Part shown: one piece after another, positions 1 through 6,706 of the stretch | Numbering within the stretch: the first letter of the stretch is position 1 | How the letters are laid out: each line of letters opens with the position of its first letter | Source of the DNA: UMGS1663 sp963558185 | GTDB taxonomy: Bacteria; Bacillota; Clostridia; TANB77; CAG-508 | Reading direction: 5' to 3' | DNA length: 22,597 nucleotides | NCBI GenBank assembly: GCA_963558185.1 | Contig: CAUWFE010000024.1 | Coordinates: forward strand, 1 to 22,597 | The notes under the pieces: generated by a model | Told to the model about the DNA's origin: nothing | Databases searched by the model: none | Seen by the model: only the letters and a program-made list of their open reading frames with translations | Translations under genes and position numbers: made by a program

Positions 1-60
1 ATTGGAAGTTATTGGGAATATTGCAATTTCGTAATATTTTATGAAATGACCCTGCAGTAA
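1..60 (+). CDS. possible C-terminal tail of an upstream gene (partial)
   Basis: Frame 1 is open from the window edge to a TAA at 58-60, giving 19 residues rich in aromatic amino acids (it begins IGSYWEYCNF). Nothing in it is recognisable. It could be the end of a gene starting outside the window or simply chance in AT-rich DNA; the presence of a promoter-like sequence just after it is weakly consistent with a gene end here. Confidence 0.2.
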   Translation: MGSYWEYCNFVIFYEMTLQ

Positions 61-72
61 TATACATTTTAG

Positions 73-101
73 TTGATAATTATTTGTTACTATGTTAATA
101 T
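73..101 (+). promoter_or_regulatory. probable sigma-A promoter for the nucleotidyltransferase gene
   Basis: TTGATA (73-78) and TAATAT (96-101) are separated by 17 bases, placing transcription start near 108. The next gene begins at 142 behind a good ribosome binding site. Such matches are frequent in AT-rich DNA, so position before a gene is the main support. Confidence 0.4.
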
Positions 102-141
102 AGTACCTATATAAATATCAATTTGGCGAGGAGAAATAATT

Positions 142-528
142 ATGGAAAAAAGAATGAATAAAGAAGAATTAGTAAAATTGATTGAAAGTTTAAAATTAGA
201 TAAAAATGAATACTGGATTTTATCAAGTGGAGCGTTAGTATTACGTGGTATTTATCCAGATGCAGGTGATTTAGATATTGCAGTAACTGAAAAAGGTTTG
301 AAAGAATTAAAAGGTAATTATAATTTGAAGAAAAAAGAAAATGGTTGGTATATTGTTAATGATAAAATTGAATGTGTTCTTGATACAAAAGAAGCTTGGA
401 AAATAGAAAAATATGGAGAGTATAATTTACAGAGTATGGAAAAGTATTATGAATTTTTAAAAGGGAGCACTAGAGAAAAGGATAAAGCAAGAATACCATT
501 AATTGAAGAATATATGAAAAACAAATAA
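142..528 (+). CDS. nucleotidyltransferase-like small protein
   Basis: This 128-residue protein has the core pattern of the minimal nucleotidyltransferase fold: SSGALVLRG (about residues 28-36) followed by an acidic pair D43-x-D45 in AGDLDIAV, then short strands and helices. The family (MNT/AbiEii-like and related single-domain proteins) can transfer nucleotides to proteins or RNA, or serve as antitoxin/toxin parts, but no partner gene of such a system is adjacent, and the third catalytic acid cannot be assigned with certainty. The start at 142 is supported by GCGAGGAG at 127-134. It precedes two metabolic-type phosphatase genes on the same strand with their own leaders. The exact substrate is unknown; it may be a diverged, non-catalytic member. 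Confidence 0.6.
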   Translation: MEKRMNKEELVKLIESLKLDKNEYWILSSGALVLRGIYPDAGDLDIAVTEKGLKELKGNYNLKKKENGWYIVNDKIECVLDTKEAWKIEKYGEYNLQSMEKYYEFLKGSTREKDKARIPLIEEYMKNK

Positions 529-604
529 TCCAAAAAAACACAATTTTTCTATTAAATTAAAGTATAATATAAAATATAAAAAATGAGAGGGGCTGTTATT
601 TAAG

Positions 605-1235
605 ATGGAGGATACTATTATTTATTTAATTAGACATGCTGAAACTGTTGATGAAAATGGAATTAGAAATACAAGTGAAGATTCTCAAATGATTAATGAA
701 AAAGAAATATTATCTGTACAAGGAGAAGAACAATCTAAAAAATTAAGCGAGAATATTGAACTTAATAATCTTGACACTATTTGGTCAAGTAGCTATACTA
801 GAGCAAAAGCAACTGCAAAATATATTGCTAATACTAATAATTTACCACTTAATTTAGATAGTAACTTAAATGAAAGAAAATTAGGAAATTTAACAGAATT
901 GGGTGAATTTATGAAAGATAAAAAAACAAGAGATCCTTCACAAGAACAATTATTAGATAGAGAATTTAAAACTTCTGATGGAGAAAGTGCTGAAGAAACA
1001 AGACAAAGAATGAATAAATTCTTTGATAAAATTCTTAAAGAATATGAAGGAAAAAGAATTGCAGTTATAAGTCATCGGAGGTTCCATAAAATTTTTCTTA
1101 CTAAATTGGTGCGAAGTAAATGAAAATGTTAAATTAGTATATGATAAAAAAACAGTTTTAGATATAAAATCACCTTGTCTAATAAAATTGGTTTTTAGAA
1201 AAAATGAATTAATTAAATTAGAACAAATAGACTAA
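605..1235 (+). pseudogene. histidine phosphatase (phosphoglycerate mutase family), split by a +1 frameshift at 1076
   Basis: The N-terminal part carries the phosphohistidine motif of the histidine phosphatase superfamily, IRHAE with R10-H11, and the second catalytic histidine is H157 in AVISH. Immediately after that histidine the zero frame continues only to a stop at 1121-1123 with a sequence unlike the family. Skipping one C at 1076 restores a reading frame of 52 more codons (GGSIKFFLLNWCEVNE... to KLEQID, stop 1233-1235), which fits the usual C-terminal segment of these enzymes, giving about 209 residues. The family dephosphorylates small phosphorylated metabolites or proteins in the cytoplasm; the substrate here is not known. 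The break could be gene decay, a sequencing error, or real +1 frameshifting at the CGG codon. The ribosome binding site is GAGGGG, 14 bases upstream of the start, an unusually long spacing. Confidence 0.75.
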
Positions 1236-1296
1236 TAATATTATTAAGGATAAGAAAAAATCCTGATAATGCCACATATGGAAAAGGGAGAATAAT

Positions 1297-2026
1297 ATGA
1301 AAATAGGTATAATATCAGACATACATGGAAATATTGATGCTTTAAATAGTGTTTTAAAAATGCTTGAAAAAGAAGAAGTAGATAAAATAATTTGTTTAGG
1401 GGATTTTATTGGTCGGAGCAGGAAAATCTGAAGAAGTAATACAAAAAATCTTACAAATAAAGGAAAAGTGTATATATGTAAGAGGAAATCGAGAAAAATA
1501 TATAATAGAAGGAATGCCAACAATAGTACATGATGAAAAAGTAAAAGTTAGTCAAGAACAATTAGATAGAAATGAATGGATAAAAAGCCAATTGAGTAAT
1601 ATTTCAAAAAAATTTATAAAAACTTTGCCAAATGAGAATATGATTGAAGTATTTAACAAAAAAATTTATATAGTTCATTATCCATTAGATAATGAAATGA
1701 ATTTTAAAAGACACATAAAAATTGCTAATTTACAAGAAAATGAAGAAATGTTTCAAGATGTAAATTCAGATATTTATTTATATGGGCATACTCATGTTGC
1801 AATTTACAATAAAAGCACTGAAAAGTGCTACATTAATCCTGGAGCTTTAGATTGCCCTGGGAAGACGGATGAAGCACCATATGGAATATTGGAAATCGAT
1901 AAAAGTAAAGTTGTGTATAGGCAATTAAAAGTTCACTATGATGTTCAAAAAGTAATAAAAGATATAAAAACGCTATCATTTCCAGGATATAAACATGTTT
2001 TAAAAATATTCTATGGGACTAATTAA
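1297..2026 (+). pseudogene. metallophosphoesterase (YfcE/DNA-repair-exonuclease-like), split by a +1 frameshift at 1414
   Basis: Translation from ATG 1297 (GGGAG at 1286-1290) gives the first calcineurin-type motif DIHGN (SDIHGNIDAL) and the second motif LGDFIG, then runs into CGG AGC AGG AAA ATC TGA. Skipping one C at 1414 continues as GAGKSEEVIQ and onward with the remaining metal-binding motifs: GNREK (the GNHE-type block), a histidine in IVHYPLD, and GHTH in YLYGHTHVA, followed by the NPGA block. The restored protein is about 242 residues, normal for the single-domain family of bimetallic phosphodiesterases. All catalytic blocks are intact apart from the frame break, so decay would be very recent if it is decay. 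The break is at the same hexamer, TCGGAG, as in the preceding gene. Confidence 0.8.
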
Positions 2027-2034
2027 CAAACTGT

Positions 2035-2074
2035 ATGATTTAATCTTAAAGGGCAACCTATAAGATTAAATCAT
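2035..2074. terminator. hairpin terminator between convergent genes
   Basis: A perfect 14-bp stem (2035-2048 with 2061-2074) around a 12-base loop sits between the phosphoesterase (+, ends 2026) and the relaxase (-, ends 2091). It is followed on + by a T-rich stretch (TTCTTTTTA). It probably ends both transcripts, better for the + strand. Confidence 0.7.
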
Positions 2075-2090
2075 TTCTTTTTATAGATTT

Positions 2091-3398
2091 TTACCTAATT
2101 TTTAAAGATTTCTTTTTATCAATTTTAGTTAATTCCTGAACCCTATATTCTTTTTTACTTTCTTTCTCATATTCTTCCCTAATTACATAATATCTATTTA
2201 TAATCCTATCACAAGCATTTCTTTGTGCATGAATAATATCAATATTTTCAGTAAGTTCATTAATTTCTTTTTTAATTATATTTTTATCATTATCACTTGT
2301 AGCTTTATGATATTTTCTCCATAAATCTTCCCTTTTCCCTTTCAAGTTAGGTAATTTACATTCTAAATCTAATTTATAATTTTCTACTTCTTTAATAGAC
2401 TCAAATTTGTGCCTAACTAGAAAATTTATTTCTTCAAATATCATATTATTTTTTCTCTTTTGCTTATAATACTCTGGTGTCATTTCTCTATATTCATTTT
2501 TAGCAGGTAATATTTTAAAAGCATATAAATAATGCACATATAATCTATATAGTGAGCTTGTTTGCAATAAAAATTTATTTATTTTTGGTCCAGTATATAG
2601 TTTTCTATAATATTTCTTTTTAAAATTTGCAACTGGTGGTAATTCTTCTTTTGAATATCTATAAATTCTTTCTTTAATTCCTTGAACTGAATATTTATCT
2701 CCAAAAGCCCTATCAACTCTTACATTTCTTGAAAAATAAGGTGTTTTCATTGTAAGATATTTGCCACCATCTTTAATATTTTCATAGCCTTTTGCTTTTA
2801 GAACTAATTTAAAGTCAGAATACTTTTTAACAGAATTTATTGTTTCATCCATATCAGTTATTATCTTTTGCATTTTTTCATTTCTACGGTTAAAATAATC
2901 AATATTCTTTTGCCTAAATTCTTTTTCTTTATCAGCTTTAGGAGTGTTTACAATAGATAGCCCATAATTTAAACATAATCTGTCAGAAGCTTCTTTCATA
3001 AATGCAATTTCTGCATTAGAATTATGATATTTATTTCCATCTACAAAAGAAACAGAATTTATAATTATGTGATTATGGACATTTTGCTTATTTATATGAG
3101 TACAAATAACAACTTGATATTTATCTCCCCATAGTTCTTCAGCAAGTTCTTTTCCAATTTGATTCGATTTTTCTGGAGGTACTTCATATCCTTTAAATGA
3201 TTGTATTATATGATAACCTAATGTTTTACCTTCTTTATGAAAGAATTTTTTTGTAAGTGCCATTTCTTCATAGCTAGTCGCCACATTACAATTAATACCT
3301 GATACTAAAATTCCATGTTCTGTTTTTTCTCCATTTTTACCATAATTGATAACTGCTTGTAAATTACTTTTAATTGTTTTTATTTTTATAACTGCCAC
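2091..3398 (-). CDS. mobA: relaxase / mobilization nuclease, MobA (MOBP-type)
   Basis: This 435-residue protein is a relaxase of the MobA/VirD2 family, which nicks one strand at oriT and stays covalently attached to the 5' end for conjugal transfer. Visible motifs are the catalytic tyrosine region INYGKN (Y19), GYHIIQSF (H63), and the metal-binding histidine block with H101, H108 and H110 in THINKQNVHNH, in the usual order and spacing. The last ~100 residues are charged and helical, as is usual for the C-terminal accessory part. The start is GTG 3398 with AGGAGG at 3408-3413 (9-base spacing); the stop of mobC lies inside that site, so the two are translationally linked. No coupling protein or mating-pore genes are present, so transfer would depend on a helper element. 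Confidence 0.93.
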   Translation of the reverse strand: MAVIKIKTIKSNLQAVINYGKNGEKTEHGILVSGINCNVATSYEEMALTKKFFHKEGKTLGYHIIQSFKGYEVPPEKSNQIGKELAEELWGDKYQVVICTHINKQNVHNHIIINSVSFVDGNKYHNSNAEIAFMKEASDRLCLNYGLSIVNTPKADKEKEFRQKNIDYFNRRNEKMQKIITDMDETINSVKKYSDFKLVLKAKGYENIKDGGKYLTMKTPYFSRNVRVDRAFGDKYSVQGIKERIYRYSKEELPPVANFKKKYYRKLYTGPKINKFLLQTSSLYRLYVHYLYAFKILPAKNEYREMTPEYYKQKRKNNMIFEEINFLVRHKFESIKEVENYKLDLECKLPNLKGKREDLWRKYHKATSDNDKNIIKKEINELTENIDIIHAQRNACDRIINRYYVIREEYEKESKKEYRVQELTKIDKKKSLKIR

Positions 3399-3411
3399 TA
3401 AAAATCACCTC

Positions 3412-3732
3412 CTATTCTCTTGAATATATTTTCTTTTGGAATTCTATAATAAATTGATTAATAGTATTTCTTAAATAATCAAGTTCATCTGTCCCAGCAT
3501 ATCCTCTTATATTAACTCTCATTGCTATTTGATTTATGTTATTTGCTACGCCAGAAATTTGTTTTGTAAATTCTCTTATTTCTTCTGTAGGTTGTTCTTT
3601 TATTTTATAACCTTTAATACAGCTTCTTAAAAATTCAGATTCATTCAACCCTGTTTTTTTAGCTTTAGCTTTTAACAAATTATCTTCTTCTTGGTTTATC
3701 CAAAATTGTTTTTTGATTGTTCTTTCTCTCAT
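3412..3732 (-). CDS. mobC: mobilization accessory protein MobC
   Basis: This 106-residue protein has the layout of relaxosome proteins of the MobC family: an N-terminal ribbon-helix-helix-like part (RERTIKKQFWINQEED then KAKKTGLNESEFLRSCI, about residues 2-44) and a C-terminal helical segment containing ISGVANNINQIAMRVN (about 60-75), which is the family's characteristic stretch. MobC binds oriT and helps the relaxase open the nick site. It lies directly upstream of mobA in the same operon and directly downstream of the oriT-like region. The start is ATG 3732 with AAGGAG upstream. Confidence 0.9.
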   Translation of the reverse strand: MRERTIKKQFWINQEEDNLLKAKAKKTGLNESEFLRSCIKGYKIKEQPTEEIREFTKQISGVANNINQIAMRVNIRGYAGTDELDYLRNTINQFIIEFQKKIYSRE

Positions 3733-3761
3733 AATTTAATTTGCTCCTTTCAAAATTCTTT

Positions 3762-4000
3762 ATGGGGTTTGGGGAAAGAATTTCCCCATCCATTCATTTT
3801 GCTAAAAGTAACAAGCTGTATTTATACGGGAGTATAAATGCGTCGCTTGCTTTAAATATTTCATTTTGTAATATAAGCCAATTTCTAACCACATTTTTAC
3901 TAAAAATTGCCTTAAAAAAAGAAGAAATTTCATCTGAAATTTCTCCTAAAAAATTTTTTTATTCTTTTAATTGTAAAATTATTTGTAATTCAAATTACAA
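3762..4000. other. probable origin of transfer (oriT) region with several inverted repeats
   Basis: This ~290-base gap upstream of mobC holds no convincing gene but contains four inverted repeats: GGGGAAA/TTTCCCC (3771-3777/3781-3787, which can also be extended using ATGGGG at 3762); ATTTATAC/GTATAAAT (3820-3827/3832-3839); AGAAATTTCA/TGAAATTTCT (3923-3932/3935-3944); and TTGTAATT/AATTACAA (3983-3990/3993-4000). The second one is followed directly by GCGTCGCTTGC (3840-3850). Together with the end of the repeat this resembles, from memory, the pC221/pC223-type nick region (ATAAGTGCGCCCTTAC). An inverted repeat touching the nick sequence is how MOBP origins are organised. The exact nick position is an inference. 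Confidence 0.6.
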
Positions 4001-4021
4001 TTATGTTGTATAAAATGTGAT

Positions 4022-4336
4022 TTATTTTTCTTTAATAACGCCTGTATATTTTAAGTAAAAATACATCTCTTTACCACCTAAAAGGAATATTTCCTTTTCC
4101 TCAAAATCACAAATTTCCATATAAATTTTAGCTAGTTTTTGTAACATTTTACATTCAGTTTCATCTAATATCATTTCTCTATCTTCTAGTATAAATTGTA
4201 AATTCGGATATTTATTCATAATATAATTAAATTTTTCTCTCAAATTTTTATAATCTTCATTTCTATTTATTAAATCAGTTCTTCTTTCTTCAATAGCCTC
4301 ATTTAAATACATTTCATATAATCTTACTTCATCCAT
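4022..4336 (-). CDS. hypothetical protein of the mobilization module
   Basis: This 104-residue acidic, helix-rich protein has no motif I recognise. It begins MDEVRLYEMYLNEAIEERRT and has a long helical stretch with many Glu, Asp, Lys and Arg residues, so it is probably soluble and cytoplasmic. The start at 4336 is firmly set by AGGAGG with a 7-base spacing. It is the third gene after the replication initiator and lies just before the oriT-like region, so it may be a small accessory factor of replication or transfer. No function can be claimed. Confidence 0.7.
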   Translation of the reverse strand: MDEVRLYEMYLNEAIEERRTDLINRNEDYKNLREKFNYIMNKYPNLQFILEDREMILDETECKMLQKLAKIYMEICDFEEKEIFLLGGKEMYFYLKYTGVIKEK

Positions 4337-4347
4337 TTCTGTACCTC

Positions 4348-4743
4348 CTATACATAAATTAATTCACTTAATACAATTTCTTCAGCACGATTTTTAATTG
4401 AATTCATCCTGCAAACCCATTCCATTTGATTAGTTGCTTTTAGTTCTTCAGTTACATTTTCTTGTTTTACTAACTGAGATATAATTGTTTTTATTCTGTC
4501 TTCACAAGCAATATCTATCTCGTGTAAATATCTATTTAATTTGCCATCCGTAAATAAAATGATATATTCAACTTTTTTATGTTTTTTTAAATAATCCAAT
4601 TTCATTCTGCCATATTTTCCAATTGTATAATTTGTTTCTTCTGGTGCTAATACTAAATTAGGCAAATAATAATCGCCTTGTTTTATATCTTCAATTCCTG
4701 TTTTTTTATCTACAAATCTGTCTTTTACTTTAACATTTTCCAT
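4348..4743 (-). CDS. hypothetical protein between repA and the oriT region
   Basis: This 131-residue protein is not recognised. I place the start at ATG 4743 (MENVKVKDRF), not the upstream in-frame ATG at 4764, because AAGGAGGA at 4751-4758 sits 7 bases before it. That ribosome binding site overlaps the stop of the initiator gene (4757-4759), so the two genes are coupled. The protein has an N-terminal part with beta-strand character and a helical C-terminal half. A conserved-looking LAPEETNYTIGKYGRMKLDYL segment hints at a recurring family of such elements, but I cannot name it. Confidence 0.7.
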   Translation of the reverse strand: MENVKVKDRFVDKKTGIEDIKQGDYYLPNLVLAPEETNYTIGKYGRMKLDYLKKHKKVEYIILFTDGKLNRYLHEIDIACEDRIKTIISQLVKQENVTEELKATNQMEWVCRMNSIKNRAEEIVLSELIYV

Positions 4744-4756
4744 TTTCAAATCCTCC

Positions 4757-5431
4757 TTAACCATTATTTTCTATCAAATCGTTTAAATTGGTGATTCCGT
4801 TTGATTTTTTATAATCTTCAACACTATCATTGGGTGAATTATAATTAGCATATAGCTTGTCTAAATATCCAGGTGGATAAACTCTGCCTTGATAAGTATT
4901 CTTTTTTCCTTGATAGCCTTTATAGTTATTATTTATATATTTATTATTATTGCTATTATGGACTGTCGATTTTCTACACTCAGGAGTGTTGATTTCATGC
5001 ACTCCTGACTGCTGATTTCCGACACTCCTAAATTTATCTATTTTTTCACTTTCTATCATTCCTATGGTTTTGCCTAAATAAATAATATTTGGCATATTTT
5101 TGCCTTGCTTTCTCTCTTTTATAAGATTCCATTCTTTTAATTGCACTAAAGCTGTATCTAATGCTGAACGTTTTATATGCATTTTTTCTTGTATTTCTTC
5201 TCTCTTAAAAATCACATACATATCGCCTTTGGCATCATAGAATTGTATTTTTTTGTTACTTTCTATTTGTTTGAATGATAATTCCAACCTATCGGTTAAA
5301 ATAGAATATAGTAACATAGCATTTGGTGATAGAACTTTATATTCTTCTCTATTTAATAATTCTCTTGGAAATTGTATAAAACTTTCATAAGAAAGCTTGT
5401 CTGTTTTCTTAAATGGGGTGAATTCATACAT
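4757..5431 (-). CDS. repA: replication initiator, RepA_N family
   Basis: The first ~125 residues match the N-terminal domain of RepA_N initiators of low-GC Gram-positive plasmids and integrative elements: FIQFPRELLNREEYKVLSPNA, followed by YSILTDRLELS and a winged-helix part with REEIQEKMHIKRSALDTALVQLKEWNLI. These proteins bind the element's origin and start theta replication. The total of 224 residues is short; the C-terminal part is low in complexity (Asn/Lys-rich, NNNKYINNN) and shows no second folded domain. The start at 5431 has AAAGGAGG 6 bases upstream. Four copies of an 11-base repeat lie 36-160 bases upstream. It heads a four-gene operon with two unknown genes, then mobC and mobA beyond the oriT region. 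Confidence 0.88.
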   Translation of the reverse strand: MYEFTPFKKTDKLSYESFIQFPRELLNREEYKVLSPNAMLLYSILTDRLELSFKQIESNKKIQFYDAKGDMYVIFKREEIQEKMHIKRSALDTALVQLKEWNLIKERKQGKNMPNIIYLGKTIGMIESEKIDKFRSVGNQQSGVHEINTPECRKSTVHNSNNNKYINNNYKGYQGKKNTYQGRVYPPGYLDKLYANYNSPNDSVEDYKKSNGITNLNDLIENNG

Positions 5432-5466
5432 TATAGACCTCCTTTCATCTAACTTAAATCTAAATT

Positions 5467-5590
5467 GTTCTAGAAAAGTTCTAGAAAATAATCTTAAAAC
5501 ACTTGATATGACTGTATTTTATTCTTCGATAAATTTTATTTTTGAAACTTTTTATTTAGATTCCTGTTCTAGAAAATTTTTCTAGAACAG
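5467..5590. repeat. iteron-like repeats upstream of repA (four copies of GTTCTAGAAAA)
   Basis: Two perfect 11-base copies are in direct tandem (5467-5477 and 5478-5488). A third copy (5566-5576) and an inverted fourth (5578-5588) form a perfect 13-bp palindrome (5564-5576/5578-5590) around a single T. They precede the replication initiator gene. They are likely initiator-binding or autoregulation sites; whether they are the replication origin is unproven, since RepA_N origins are often inside the rep gene. Confidence 0.7.
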
Positions 5591-5632
5591 AATTTGATGA
5601 TGTAGAAGGATTTTAAAAGACTTTAGGCGGAA

Positions 5633-5670
5633 AAAATACGTTATCTCAATCTCTTGAAATAACGTATTTT
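5633..5670 (-). terminator. terminator downstream of tRNA-Pro
   Basis: A 12-bp perfect stem AAAATACGTTAT/ATAACGTATTTT (5633-5644/5659-5670) contains an inner 4-bp TCAA/TTGA stem. Read on the minus strand it ends in a T run (GTATTTTTT), about 58 bases after the tRNA 3' end. Confidence 0.75.
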
Positions 5671-5727
5671 ATGCACTTTTGATATAATTTTCGTACTTCT
5701 GCAGTTTCCTACAGAATTTACATTTTA

Positions 5728-5803
5728 TGGTCGAGGCGACAGGGATCGAACCTGCGACCTCATGGTCCCAAACCACGCGCGCTACCAACTGCGCTACGCC
5801 TCG
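5728..5803 (-). tRNA. tRNA-Pro (anticodon TGG)
   Basis: The minus strand folds as a complete 76-base cloverleaf: acceptor CGAGGCG/CGCCTCG, D arm with GCGCAGTTGGTAGCGC, anticodon loop TTTGGGA giving TGG, T arm with GGTTCGATCC, and an encoded CCA (TGG on + at 5728-5730). The gene is intact. The mobilization module lies on its 3' side, the usual side for tRNA-targeting integration, but no second copy of the tRNA end is found in the window. Confidence 0.97.
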
Positions 5804-5837
5804 AATTATATAAACAGTTTCTTCAAACTGCTTATAT

Positions 5838-5866
5838 ATAATACCACAAATAAAAATAAATTTCAA
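5838..5866 (-). promoter_or_regulatory. tRNA-Pro promoter
   Basis: On the minus strand TTGAAA (5861-5866) and TATTAT (5838-5843) are 17 bases apart, putting the start about 28 bases before the tRNA. An inverted repeat with a CTTC loop (about 5808-5840) covers the leader and -10 area and could be a processing hairpin. Confidence 0.65.
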
Positions 5867-5931
5867 TACTTTTTCAATATTTTCATATTAAATCATGAAT
5901 TTTTTAAAAAAAAGTCCACTAATCATTGATA

Positions 5932-6141
5932 TTAAACATCATTTTTATATTCTAAAATATCTCCTGGCTGGCAATCTAAAGCCTTACAAATACTATCTAG
6001 TGTAGAAAAACGTATTGCTTTACCTTTATTATTCTTTAATATTGATAAATTAGCCATAGTAATTCCTACCTTTTCTGCAAGTTCTGAAGAAGATATTTTA
6101 CGTTTAGCCATCATCACATCTAAATTTACAATAATAGACAT
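5932..6141 (-). CDS. small HTH regulator (Cro/C1, YozG-like)
   Basis: This 69-residue protein is a single XRE-type helix-turn-helix domain of the short YozG-like class. KRKISSSELAEKVGITMANLSILKNNKGKAIRFSTLDSICKALDC forms the helices, ending in PGDILEY, the usual end of this family. Small regulators of this type are commonly encoded next to DUF2975 membrane proteins, as here (18-base gap), and probably control their own operon. AAAGGAG lies 11 bases before the ATG. It is the last gene of a minus-strand unit with the DUF2975 and DUF4173 proteins. Confidence 0.88.
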   Translation of the reverse strand: MSIIVNLDVMMAKRKISSSELAEKVGITMANLSILKNNKGKAIRFSTLDSICKALDCQPGDILEYKNDV

Positions 6142-6159
6142 CTTCTTTAAAACTCCTTT

Positions 6160-6615
6160 CTAAATAGTTAAATCATTTTCTTCTTTATATTTTATTGCTT
6201 GTTTCAAAAGCTCTGAAAGTATATAAAGCCCAAGCCATGCTATTATGAAAGTTCCTACCATAACGACTGCAAAAACTGATTTTATTATAATTAAGCCAAC
6301 AAAATATTCTATTGCAATAATTAACGAACAAATAGAAACTGTTTTCAAATACAATACATTTTCTTCTATAAATGGATTTTCCAATTTTAAATTATCAAAT
6401 ATATGAATAAATCTATTTACAATTACTAATGCTGGAATTCCAGACGCATATAGCAAAATAAGTGCAGGCAAATATTTTAGATATGGATTTATATATGTTG
6501 TATATATCTTTAGTAAAAATGGTAGAAAAGCTATAATGCCTAGCCCTATTATAAAAACTATTTGTAAACCTATTTTTATTAAATTAGATATACTATTTTT
6601 TCCCATTACTTTCAT
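6160..6615 (-). CDS. DUF2975 family membrane protein
   Basis: This 151-residue protein has four hydrophobic segments (about residues 10-30, 45-67, 88-110 and 115-137). Between the second and third lies a conserved-looking loop, NRFIHIFDNLKLENPFIEENVLYLK, that is typical of DUF2975. The family has no proven activity; its members pair with small YozG-like regulators, and the membrane protein may sequester or modulate that regulator. The start at 6615 is preceded by AAGGGA about 7 bases away; an alternative ATG three codons in (6606) has no better site. Confidence 0.85.
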   Translation of the reverse strand: MKVMGKNSISNLIKIGLQIVFIIGLGIIAFLPFLLKIYTTYINPYLKYLPALILLYASGIPALVIVNRFIHIFDNLKLENPFIEENVLYLKTVSICSLIIAIEYFVGLIIIKSVFAVVMVGTFIIAWLGLYILSELLKQAIKYKEENDLTI

Positions 6616-6706
6616 ATTATATTTTCCCTTCTTTTATAATAATATAATAATTACTTATATGTTTTCAAATTTTATAGTAATCACTTACATTATTTCCGAT
6701 TTATTT

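Noticed and set aside
1218..1523. Minus-strand open frame of about 100 codons over the metallophosphoesterase
   Set aside because: It overlaps the conserved phosphoesterase sequence on the other strand, is a run of Leu/Phe/Ile as expected from the complement of A-rich coding DNA, and has no ribosome binding site.
1..2090. Second copy of the tRNA-Pro 3' end marking the far edge of the mobile module
   Set aside because: No match to the tRNA 3' sequence was found by eye between 1 and 5727.
3741..4013. Plus-strand open frame of 90 codons upstream of mobC
   Set aside because: It covers the inverted-repeat-rich oriT-like region, has no ribosome binding site and no family resemblance.
5467..5590. 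CRISPR array (from the repeated GTTCTAGAAAA)
   Set aside because: The repeats are only 11 bases, partly inverted and irregularly spaced, and no cas genes are near.
5669..5866. Minus-strand 65-codon frame containing GVAQLVAR...GSIPVAST
   Set aside because: It is the translation of the tRNA-Pro gene; such reading-through peptides are a well-known annotation artefact.
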